Shown here piece by piece: positions 1 to 5,671 of a DNA stretch of 5,671 nt; position 1 is the first letter of the stretch; every line of letters begins with the position of its first letter. The position numbers and the translations under genes are program-made. The notes under the pieces were generated by a model that was not told where the DNA came from, ran no database searches, and saw only the letters and a program-made list of their open reading frames with translations. Source of the DNA: Fidelibacterota bacterium (GTDB lineage Bacteria > Fidelibacterota > Marinisomatia > Marinisomatales > UBA1611); NCBI GenBank assembly GCA_002717915.1, contig PBCV01000004.1, positions 35,285 through 40,955 on the forward strand, read 5' to 3'.

Positions 1-321
1 TCTTTTTTGACCGCCTGGTCCAATGATACGGATTTTGAATCCGTGTTCTCCCGGCAGGTACAGGGTCTTGGAAAAGAAGGGGATGTCCTGGTTGGCATTT
101 CCACAAGCGGCAATTCAGAAAATGTGATTGCTGCCATCAAACAGGCCAAATTCAAAGGTCTTAAAACAGTTGTTTTTACCGGTAAATCAGGGGGCAGGAT
201 GAATGGCCTGGCAGATGTAACGATTTATGTTCCCAGTGAAGATACACAACGGATCCAGGAAGGACATATTATGACGGGCCAGATTCTTTGCGGTTTGATC
301 GAAGATGATTTCTTGAGCTAA
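1..321 (+). CDS. gmhA: Phosphoheptose isomerase (sedoheptulose 7-phosphate isomerase), 3' part only
   Basis: This is the C-terminal 106 residues of a SIS-domain sugar isomerase; the reading frame is open to the left edge, so the start lies outside. GmhA is a cytoplasmic enzyme converting sedoheptulose 7-phosphate to D-glycero-D-manno-heptose 7-phosphate, the first step to ADP-heptose for the lipopolysaccharide inner core. Seen here: [14 protein letters not shown], resembling the GNDYGF..VFARQVEAL stretch of the family; the SIS phosphate-binding motif [11 protein letters not shown] (about 94-126); TGKSGGRM; and RIQEGHI, which carries the Gln and the catalytic His (codon 265-267) equivalent to E. 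coli His180. The catalytic Glu near residue 65 would be upstream. The TAA stop at 319-321 lies 1 nt before the next ATG, implying translational coupling. The TTG at 7 is internal, since homology continues to its left. Another SIS-family isomerase is possible, but the motif set fits GmhA well. Confidence 0.9.
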   Translation, partial: SFLTAWSNDTDFESVFSRQVQGLGKEGDVLVGISTSGNSENVIAAIKQAKFKGLKTVVFTGKSGGRMNGLADVTIYVPSEDTQRIQEGHIMTGQILCGLIEDDFLS

Positions 322-322
322 G

Positions 323-1210
323 ATGGAGACTCATTTCCAAGACTACCTGACCATGCTGCGGGTGGAACGAAATGTGTCGCCCCGAACGTTTGAAGCTTAC
401 CAACGGGACCTGAACCAGTATCTTGCATTCATAGTAAAAAAAGGCGTAGACACCTTGGGTGAAATTTCCCAGATGCACATTCGGGAATATATCAGGACCC
501 TGAATGATAGGGGATTGGCGTCTTCAAGTATTGCCCGGATTTTTTCATCCATCCGCTCGTACCATAAATTTTTATCGGCAGAAGGTATTATTAAAGAAAA
601 TCCAACCTTGGTCTTAACCAGTCCAAAAGCACCCAAAAAACTTCCCGAAGTGTTGAGTGAAACAGAAATAGCTGCTATTACAAAGGCAGTGGATGAATCA
701 TCCCAGTTTGCTAAACGAGACAAAGCTATCATAGAAATGCTTTATTCCTGCGGGCTCCGCGTTTCGGAATTGTGTGATTTGAAGATATCCAATTTATTTC
801 TGGATGATGATATGATCCGGATCATGGGCAAAGGTTCAAAGGAACGTTTACTTCCCATCGGCGGAACTTCAAAAAGATATTTGAATGATTACTTAACCTA
901 TACTCGGCCAGGGTTTTTAAAAAATACAGGTTCCAGTTCCGTATTTTTAAGCAGAAATGGCAAACCACTAACCCGAGCCATGGTTAATATTCTCTTAAAT
1001 AAATGGGTGCGTGCTTCCGGAATTACCAAACCTGTTTCTCCACACACATTGCGTCATTCCTTTGCAACGCATTTGCTGGAAGGCGGCGCAGATCTTCGTT
1101 TTGTTCAGGCGCTTCTGGGACACAGCGATATTTCTACGACCCAGATCTATACGCACCTGGATAAACACCATCTTAAAGAAGTGTATAAAACGCACCATCC
1201 GCGGAGTTAA
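323..1210 (+). CDS. xerD: Tyrosine recombinase, XerD/XerC type
   Basis: A 295-residue site-specific recombinase of the family that resolves chromosome dimers at dif during cell division. The N-terminal SAM-like core-binding domain covers about residues 1-87 ([33 protein letters not shown]). The catalytic domain spans about 107-285 and has all six active-site residues: Arg146 (CGLRVSEL), Lys170 ([11 protein letters not shown]), His241 and Arg244 ([10 protein letters not shown]), His267 ([15 protein letters not shown]) and nucleophile Tyr276. Arg146 to His241 is 95 residues, nearer E. coli XerD (96) than XerC (92), so XerD is preferred; a lone Xer acting as homodimer cannot be excluded. Length is normal (about 298 in E. 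coli). The ATG lies 1 nt after the gmhA stop, with only a weak GAG at 315-317 as ribosome binding site. The stop is 2 nt before the proposed protease start. No dif-like site was seen. No integrase neighbours or repeats suggest a mobile element, so a housekeeping role is inferred. Confidence 0.92.
   Translation: METHFQDYLTMLRVERNVSPRTFEAYQRDLNQYLAFIVKKGVDTLGEISQMHIREYIRTLNDRGLASSSIARIFSSIRSYHKFLSAEGIIKENPTLVLTSPKAPKKLPEVLSETEIAAITKAVDESSQFAKRDKAIIEMLYSCGLRVSELCDLKISNLFLDDDMIRIMGKGSKERLLPIGGTSKRYLNDYLTYTRPGFLKNTGSSSVFLSRNGKPLTRAMVNILLNKWVRASGITKPVSPHTLRHSFATHLLEGGADLRFVQALLGHSDISTTQIYTHLDKHHLKEVYKTHHPRS
1203..1206 (+). promoter_or_regulatory. Ribosome binding site GGAG for the M50 protease gene
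   Basis: GGAG lies inside the last codons of the xerD-type gene, 6 nt before an in-frame ATT at 1213. It is the clearest Shine-Dalgarno-like element at any gene junction here. The later candidate starts, TTG 1261 and ATG 1264, are preceded by a C-rich sequence with no such element. It therefore decides the start of the protease gene. Confidence 0.6.
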
Positions 1211-1212
1211 CT

Positions 1213-1848
1213 ATTTTATTTCGACTTTCACCGGAAGCCCTGGTCTTACTGATCCCAACCTTGATGTTTGCCTTGTCTTTTCATGAGTTTGCCCATGCCT
1301 GGATGGCGGAAAAATGCGGCGACAGTACAGCGGCCAGAATGGGCCGGCTAACCCTGAATCCCATGGCGCACCTGGATATGATGGGTTCGCTGATGATCCT
1401 GTTTGTGGGGTTTGGCTGGGCCAAGCCGGTACCGGTGGATGGACGAAACTTAAGAAATCCGCGGACCGATATGATGAAAGTAGCGGCTGCTGGGCCCGTG
1501 TCCAATTTGCTCCTAGCCATGGTTGCAGGAATGGTATTGAGATTTATGAATGGTACGGGGTTGTTGACAGACTCGATTTTTATTTTTCTGATTTATTTTA
1601 CCCGGATCAATATTGCCCTAGCGGTATTTAATTTGATTCCCGTAGCACCGCTGGATGGTTCCCAGATCTTTTCCGGGTATCTAATGAAAACAAACCCCCA
1701 GTTGGCATGGAAGATACAAACTTATGGGCCACAGGTACTTTTTGGACTGATCCTGTTTGGCTATTTTACCGGATTTTCCATACTCTGGCTGGTGATGGAA
1801 CCTTTTGTAAGTTTTTTTATGCTTTTATTTGCCGGCATCTCTATGTAA
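1213..1848 (+). CDS. Site-2 protease family (M50) intramembrane zinc metalloprotease
   Basis: A polytopic membrane protein of 211 residues if begun at ATT 1213. It belongs to the compact M50 proteases without a PDZ domain (COG1994-like); they cut substrates within the membrane, but targets are usually unknown. Zinc site: HEFAH (His24, Glu25, His28) and the third ligand Asp148 in FNLIPVAPLDG. Other conserved parts are MGRLTLNPMAHLD (about 43-55), GFGWAKPVPV (about 67-76), NPRTDMMKVAAAGPVSNLL (about 82-100) and a hydrophobic C-terminus. About five hydrophobic segments are visible. Start choice: the frame is open from the TAA at 1186-1188 with no ATG, GTG or TTG before 1261. TTG 1261 would leave only seven residues before HEFAH, losing the usual N-terminal stretch SPEALVLLIP and half of helix 1. 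ATT 1213 keeps it, has a GGAG 6 nt upstream and sits 2 nt after the xer stop. Function is sure; the start is inferred (about 0.75). Confidence 0.9.
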   Translation: MLFRLSPEALVLLIPTLMFALSFHEFAHAWMAEKCGDSTAARMGRLTLNPMAHLDMMGSLMILFVGFGWAKPVPVDGRNLRNPRTDMMKVAAAGPVSNLLLAMVAGMVLRFMNGTGLLTDSIFIFLIYFTRINIALAVFNLIPVAPLDGSQIFSGYLMKTNPQLAWKIQTYGPQVLFGLILFGYFTGFSILWLVMEPFVSFFMLLFAGISM

Positions 1849-1851
1849 ATA

Positions 1852-1977
1852 ATGGGATATTTTAAAAGAATTATCCCGGACCGTAGCGGGAAAGGTCGAT
1901 CGCTCTGGTGGACATTCGCCATGATGCTAATCGTCATGTTTTTTATTATTTATTTAAATACAATAGCTTTGAATTAA
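1852..1977 (+). CDS. Small single-span membrane protein, 41 residues, unknown function
   Basis: An ATG-started ORF that fills the space between the protease gene (stop 3 nt upstream) and ftcD (ATG 3 nt downstream). I do not recognise the family. The product has a basic N-terminal part (residues 1-17, MGYFKRIIPDRSGKGRS, five Lys/Arg against one Asp), then a Trp pair at 19-20 and a hydrophobic segment at about 19-40 (FAMMLIVMFFIIYL) ending in Asn-stop. By the positive-inside rule the N-terminus should be cytoplasmic with one membrane helix. No Shine-Dalgarno sequence is visible; translation could be coupled to termination of the protease gene. The exact fit into the gap in the same orientation and the well-formed basic/Trp/hydrophobic layout support a real gene. 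At this length, chance cannot be excluded without homologues. Confidence 0.6.
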   Translation: MGYFKRIIPDRSGKGRSLWWTFAMMLIVMFFIIYLNTIALN

Positions 1978-1980
1978 AGT

Positions 1981-3681
1981 ATGGAAAAACTTGTTGAATG
2001 CGTACCCAATTTTTCTGAAGGACGTGACCAGTCTAAGATAGATGAAATAGTTGATCATATGAACACTGTCAGCCAGGTCACTGTGTTAGACGTGGACCCA
2101 GGTTTTGACACTAACCGTACGGTTGTGACCCTGGTAGGTTCGACTAAAGCTATTGCTGAAGCGGCGTTTAAGGGAATTAAGCGCGCAGCTGAAATATTAG
2201 ATATGAGCCAGCATTCGGGAACGCACCCGCGACTGGGTGCTACGGATGTGTGCCCCTTTATTCCCGTCAGCGGTGTATCGGATGATGAATGCATTGAACT
2301 TTCAAAACAGGTAGGGAAGCGGGTTGGTGATGAATTGGATATTCCTGTATACCTGTATGAAAAATCCGCGCAAAGCACCGAACGGGTTAAACTGCCGGAT
2401 ATCCGCAAGGGCGAATACGAAGGATTGGCTGAAAAATTAGCAGACCCAGACTGGAAGCCGGATTTTGGCCCTGCTGAACTGCATGTTAAAGGGGGAGCTA
2501 CGGTTATGGGGTGCCGGGATTTCCTGATCGCATACAATATAAACCTGAATACCAGAGATCACCGTCTGGCAACGGATATTGCTTTTGAACTGCGGGAAGC
2601 AGGCAGGAGTAAGCGAATCCCGAATCCAAAATCGAAAAATCTGCTGGATGGTGAAATCGTACGTCACGAAGATGGTAAACCGATTAAGGTAGCAGGGCTA
2701 TTCAAAGACATTAAAGCCATTGGCTGGTATGTAGATAGTTTTAACCGGGCCCAGATCTCCATAAATTTCAACAATTATAAAGTATCAACCATCCACGATG
2801 TGTTTGATGATGCCTGTCGGCTGGCGGATGAGCGGGGGGTTCGAGTAACGGGGAGCGAGCTGGTGGGATTGATTCCCCTTGAAGCAGTTCTCATGGCAGG
2901 GAAGCACTACCTGAAGAAGCAGAATCGATCTCCAGGAGTCCCTGTGAAGGATATCGTGGAATGTGCCGTTCAATCGCTTGGACTGAATGATGTAACACCG
3001 TTTAATCCAAAAGAAAAAATAATAGATTATGCCGTGAAAAAAGAAGATCGTCCTTTAAAATCATTAGTCAAAACTGATTTTGTGGAAGAACTATCCACGG
3101 ACAGCCCGGCGCCTGGCGGCGGCAGTGTATCTGCCCTGGCAGGGTCACTGCGTGCAGCATTGTCATCCATGGTGGCGGCCTTGACCCATGAGAAAAAAGA
3201 AATGCTGGACAGCAAACCGCTCATGGACAGCATCGGCGTCGAAGCCCAGGAGTTGAAAGACCGGTTGGAATTCCTGGTGGATGAGGATACGGAAGCGTTT
3301 AACACAGTCATGGAAGCAAATAGACTTTCGGAAACGAATGATGAAGAAAAAGAACTAAAGAAGAATGCCCTGGATAAAGCAAATAAATACGCCATTGATA
3401 TTCCGATGGAAACGGCCCAAAAATGCCTGCGGATAATTGAACTGGCTGAGTCTCTTGTGGAGAAGGGCAATCCCAATTCTGTCTCAGATGCAGGCGTTGC
3501 TGCTGAAGTTGCCCTGGCAGGGCTCCGGGGTGCCTGTATGAACGTCATGATCAATCTACCGGGAGTGGATGACCCATCCTACTGTGATGCTAAACGGAAA
3601 GAAGTGGATGCACTGATCCAAAAGGGGGAATCACTTCATAAAACAGTTTTTGAAAAAACAATGGCTATCATTAAAGGGTAA
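1981..3681 (+). CDS. ftcD: Bifunctional glutamate formimidoyltransferase / formimidoyltetrahydrofolate cyclodeaminase
   Basis: A 566-residue cytoplasmic fusion enzyme. The first domain moves the formimino group from N-formimino-L-glutamate (from histidine breakdown) to tetrahydrofolate; the second releases ammonia to give 5,10-methenyl-tetrahydrofolate. The N-terminal subdomain, about 1-180, starts LVECVPNFSEGRD and has SGTHPRLGATDVCPFIPV with His82, at the same number as the catalytic His of pig FTCD. The second transferase subdomain, about 181-330, contains FLIAYNINLNT, AIGWYVDSFNRAQ and GSELVGLIPL. The linker is about 331-360, including PFNPKEKIIDY. The cyclodeaminase, about 361-566, has DSPAPGGGSVSALAGSL, LVDEDTEAFNTVMEA and NVMINLPGVDDP. 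It is some 25 residues longer than human FTCD (541), mainly from an extra loop around 208-240. The ATG is 3 nt after the small ORF, without a clear ribosome binding site. No other histidine-utilisation genes (hutH, hutU, hutI) are in the window; it is followed by mutL after 11 nt. Confidence 0.95.
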   Translation: MEKLVECVPNFSEGRDQSKIDEIVDHMNTVSQVTVLDVDPGFDTNRTVVTLVGSTKAIAEAAFKGIKRAAEILDMSQHSGTHPRLGATDVCPFIPVSGVSDDECIELSKQVGKRVGDELDIPVYLYEKSAQSTERVKLPDIRKGEYEGLAEKLADPDWKPDFGPAELHVKGGATVMGCRDFLIAYNINLNTRDHRLATDIAFELREAGRSKRIPNPKSKNLLDGEIVRHEDGKPIKVAGLFKDIKAIGWYVDSFNRAQISINFNNYKVSTIHDVFDDACRLADERGVRVTGSELVGLIPLEAVLMAGKHYLKKQNRSPGVPVKDIVECAVQSLGLNDVTPFNPKEKIIDYAVKKEDRPLKSLVKTDFVEELSTDSPAPGGGSVSALAGSLRAALSSMVAALTHEKKEMLDSKPLMDSIGVEAQELKDRLEFLVDEDTEAFNTVMEANRLSETNDEEKELKKNALDKANKYAIDIPMETAQKCLRIIELAESLVEKGNPNSVSDAGVAAEVALAGLRGACMNVMINLPGVDDPSYCDAKRKEVDALIQKGESLHKTVFEKTMAIIKG

Positions 3682-3692
3682 ATTCAAGATTC

Positions 3693-5477
3693 ATGATCAA
3701 GGCATTATCAGAAGACTTAAGAAACAAGATCTCTGCAGGCGAAGTGGTGGAGCGCCCTGCATCTGTTGTAAAGGAATTGATCGAGAACAGCCTTGATGCC
3801 GGTGCCACTGAGATTTCCATCGTTGTTGAAAAAGGAGGGCACCAGACCATCCAGGTCCGGGATAATGGGAGCGGGATGGCACCGGATCAACTCCCTGCAT
3901 CGATCTTGCCGTTTCACACCAGTAAGATCGCCACTATGGAAGACCTATTTTCCATTAAAACACTGGGATTCCGCGGGGAAGCACTGGCCAGCATTGCTTC
4001 TGTGGCAGAAATGTCTATTGTTTCGAGCAATGGCAGCGGTGAGGGGGCAGAACTTCCCATCATAGACGGCCGCCCCGGTGATGTTCAGCCTGCGGCGGAG
4101 ATTGGCGGAACGGAGATCACGATCCGGAACCTGTTTTATAATACACCGGCCCGGAAAAAATTTTTAAAAACACCGCGAACAGAACTGCGAAAGATAGTGG
4201 ATGTTGTTCGTCGCTATGGATTGGCTTTTCCTGAAGTCACATTTAAACTGGTCTCCGACAACCGGGATATTTTCCATGTCAAATCAGAAACGCTGGAAGA
4301 CCGGATTGATAATCTCCTGGACCCAACCTATTCCCGAAATCTTTTACCGTTGAATCTGGCCAAAGGCGATTATGCATTTTCAGGATTTGTAGGAAATTTG
4401 AATCTGGTACGGTCCCGGCCCGGAGAACAGTATTTATTCCTTAATCGCAGATTTATCAAAGATCGGCTCATGAACAGAGCTGTATACGGTGCCTACGAAT
4501 CCCTGGTAAAACGGGGTGAATATCCTTTTTTCGTGATTAACCTCCTCCTGCCAAATGACCAGGTGGATGTGAATGTGCATCCTATGAAAACGGAAGTTCG
4601 GTTCAAAGATGAATGGCGGGTATTCAATGTACTTAAATCTGGTGTCAGTGATGCTCTCAGTTCCATACTGGATACGGTTCCCGGGTTTGATACATCCTTT
4701 CAACAGCCCTCATCCACTCCGACCGGGGAAGCACCTCTTTATGGACAACCGCAGCGTCCTCCAGCAGAAACCATCCCCACCAACCCGGACCAGGGAAACA
4801 TGGATCTGAAGATCTCCGATTTTATTTCACCTGTTCAGACCAACCTGGAACGGGCCAAGAATTATGCTTCACGACTTGCTGAAGCACCCATCGATGCACC
4901 GGAAACCATTGCGACTGAAAATATCTGGCAGATCCATAAGAAATATATTTTGTCCGAGATCAATAGTGGACTGGTGATCATTGACCAGCATGTGGCCCAC
5001 GAACGGGTTTTGTACGAAGAAGCTCTGAAAGCGTTTGAATCATCTTCCATGGCATCCCAGACCATGCTTTTCCCGGAAGTCCTGGAATTTTCCCCGGATG
5101 ATTTTGACGGGTTGCTGGATGTACTTCCTTATTTAGAAAAGATCGGATTCAAGATCAAGAAACAGGATGAATCATCGATCCGCATCGATGCTATACCTTC
5201 CGAAATGGCTCTGGGCAATGAGCGGGAAGTGATCCGAGAGATCCTGGATAATTTCCTTAAAGAGCAGAAGCAGTATAGTTCCTTCCAGGAAGGGTTGGCA
5301 GCTATGTTTGCCTGCAAAGCCGCCATAAAAGCAGGTGATTCGTTAATGAGAGAAGAAATGCAGGAGTTGATAAACCGGCTTTTTGCCACGGAACATCCCT
5401 ATTATTGCCCCCACGGACGGCCCATTATAGTTCAGATGTCTTTAGATGAACTGGACGGACGGTTTGAGCGTCATTAA
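3693..5477 (+). CDS. mutL: DNA mismatch repair protein MutL with endonuclease motifs
   Basis: A full-length 594-residue MutL, which links MutS mismatch recognition to strand removal. The N-terminal GHKL ATPase (about 1-330) shows ISAGEVVERPASVVKELIEN with catalytic Glu28 and Mg-binding Asn32, DNGSGM (57-62), TLGFRGEALASIASV (90-104), NLFYNTPAR (146-154), FLNRRFIKD (249-257) and VDVNVHPMKTEVRF (291-304). Residues about 330-405 form a Pro/Thr/Gln-rich linker. The C-terminal dimerisation and nuclease domain (about 406-594) carries DQHVAHERVLYEE (431-443), fitting the DQHA(X)2E(X)4E metal site with Ala replaced by Val, ACKAAIKAGD (540-549), CPHGRP (572-577) and a closing FER. These mark a nicking MutL, unlike the E. 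coli protein, and usually go with absence of MutH (family knowledge). ATG 3693 matches the family N-terminus; upstream AGGG at 3675-3678 is 14 nt away, too far for a strong ribosome binding site. No mutS in the window. Confidence 0.97.
   Translation: MIKALSEDLRNKISAGEVVERPASVVKELIENSLDAGATEISIVVEKGGHQTIQVRDNGSGMAPDQLPASILPFHTSKIATMEDLFSIKTLGFRGEALASIASVAEMSIVSSNGSGEGAELPIIDGRPGDVQPAAEIGGTEITIRNLFYNTPARKKFLKTPRTELRKIVDVVRRYGLAFPEVTFKLVSDNRDIFHVKSETLEDRIDNLLDPTYSRNLLPLNLAKGDYAFSGFVGNLNLVRSRPGEQYLFLNRRFIKDRLMNRAVYGAYESLVKRGEYPFFVINLLLPNDQVDVNVHPMKTEVRFKDEWRVFNVLKSGVSDALSSILDTVPGFDTSFQQPSSTPTGEAPLYGQPQRPPAETIPTNPDQGNMDLKISDFISPVQTNLERAKNYASRLAEAPIDAPETIATENIWQIHKKYILSEINSGLVIIDQHVAHERVLYEEALKAFESSSMASQTMLFPEVLEFSPDDFDGLLDVLPYLEKIGFKIKKQDESSIRIDAIPSEMALGNEREVIREILDNFLKEQKQYSSFQEGLAAMFACKAAIKAGDSLMREEMQELINRLFATEHPYYCPHGRPIIVQMSLDELDGRFERH
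5474..5477. other. Shared TTAA at interlocked convergent stop codons
   Basis: TTAA is its own reverse complement. On the + strand, TAA at 5475-5477 ends mutL; on the - strand, TAA at 5476-5474 ends the sixA-like gene. The coding regions overlap by these 4 nt, leaving no intergenic space for a terminator between the convergent genes. Confidence 0.85.
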
Positions 5478-5671
5478 TTCAATTCCTTTGGCCGCATCAG
5501 CCAGGTCAGTGTGCCTTTCCCGAACCTGACATCCTGCCACTGAAGTACATCAAAATCTATTCGAGCCATTGAAGCGGTGGGGAACCGAACCCAGCCTGAA
5601 TCAGTACTCATGGTAATAAACGATGAAAATGTAGGTTCATGGCCCGCGAGACAGGCTATGTTATTATCACT
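5474..5671 (-). CDS. sixA: SixA-like phosphohistidine phosphatase, C-terminal part only
   Basis: On the - strand the frame is open from the right edge to the TAA at 5474-5476, giving the last 65 residues of a protein. It reads NIACLAGHEPTFSSFITM, then FPTASMARIDFDV, then FGKGTLTWLMRPKELN. This order matches the end of histidine-phosphatase-superfamily proteins of the SixA type: a (V/L)xGHEP motif carrying the second catalytic His (here fragment residue 11), a G/S-x-ARIDF strand, and a closing G-TLxWLxxPK-L. The first catalytic motif (RHG) would lie outside the window. SixA of E. coli removes phosphate from histidine on signalling proteins such as the ArcB HPt domain or the nitrogen-PTS protein NPr; the target here is unknown. 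The gene runs opposite to the others and is a separate transcription unit. The superfamily call is firm; exact substrate and symbol are less sure. Confidence 0.78.
   Translation of the reverse strand, partial: SDNNIACLAGHEPTFSSFITMSTDSGWVRFPTASMARIDFDVLQWQDVRFGKGTLTWLMRPKELN

Noticed and set aside
323..1210. Tyrosine recombinase as sign of an integron, prophage or other mobile element
   Set aside because: Size, domain layout and active-site spacing fit housekeeping Xer proteins; no attachment-site repeats, cargo genes or change in base composition are visible, and it is packed between housekeeping genes.
1011..1286. Plus-strand 91-codon ORF bridging the xer-type gene and the protease gene
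   Set aside because: It overlaps the catalytic end of the recombinase and the HEFAH region of the protease in a third frame, and its product resembles no family I know.
1564..1595. TTGACA followed by AT-rich sequence, a possible internal promoter for the small ORF and ftcD
   Set aside because: No good -10 hexamer occurs at 16-18 nt spacing, and the AT-rich run simply encodes a hydrophobic membrane segment of the protease.
1874..1891. Inverted repeat TCCCG / CGGGA with an 8-nt loop, possible terminator
   Set aside because: The stem is only 5 bp, no T-run follows, and it sits within the small ORF in the middle of the gene run.
3027..3554. Long minus-strand ORF (175 codons) inside ftcD, and a similar one at 2055-2537 (160 codons)
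   Set aside because: Both lie antisense to strongly conserved ftcD domains. Their products are Ser/Arg-rich with no recognisable motif, as expected for shadow frames.
1..5671. Search for CRISPR arrays, tandem repeats, tRNA or rRNA genes, riboswitches and a dif site
   Set aside because: No regularly spaced repeats, cloverleaf-like segments or dif-like palindrome were seen by eye; almost every base is accounted for by protein-coding genes.

Overview
The window holds part of a densely packed bacterial gene cluster. Six genes read on the + strand: gmhA (3' end only), a xerD-type recombinase, an M50 membrane protease, an unnamed 41-residue membrane-protein ORF, a bifunctional ftcD and mutL. A seventh, the 3' end of a sixA-like phosphatase gene, reads on the - strand from the right edge. 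Gaps between the six + strand genes are 1, 2, 3, 3 and 11 nt, and no internal promoter or terminator stands out, so they probably form one transcript that starts left of the window. mutL and the sixA-like gene converge and share a TTAA tetramer that supplies both stop codons. Hence no stretch over 300 bases lacks a gene.

Organism: gmhA (ADP-heptose synthesis for the lipopolysaccharide inner core) suggests a diderm bacterium. MutL carries the metal-dependent endonuclease motifs missing from E. coli-type MutL, which argues against Gammaproteobacteria. Shine-Dalgarno signals are weak or absent for most genes, base composition is moderate, and the formiminotransferase is fused to cyclodeaminase. 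These fit a lineage in or near the Bacteroidota/Marinimicrobia/Calditrichota group, but that is a weak inference and no taxonomic marker is present.

The genes do not form one pathway. They cover envelope sugar synthesis (gmhA), chromosome dimer resolution (xerD), intramembrane proteolysis (M50), histidine-derived one-carbon transfer to folate (ftcD), mismatch repair (mutL) and phosphohistidine signalling (sixA-like). This looks like a housekeeping cluster, not a mobile or defence island; no transposon, CRISPR, tRNA, rRNA or prophage signal was seen.

The most useful observations are: (1) the M50 gene almost certainly starts at a rare ATT codon at 1213, behind a GGAG ribosome binding site, because no ATG/GTG/TTG start gives a complete first membrane helix; (2) the 132-nt gap between the M50 gene and ftcD is filled by a small ORF for a basic, single-span membrane protein; (3) the last 198 bases encode a sixA-like C-terminus on the - strand. 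I found no convincing evidence of a new multi-gene system.
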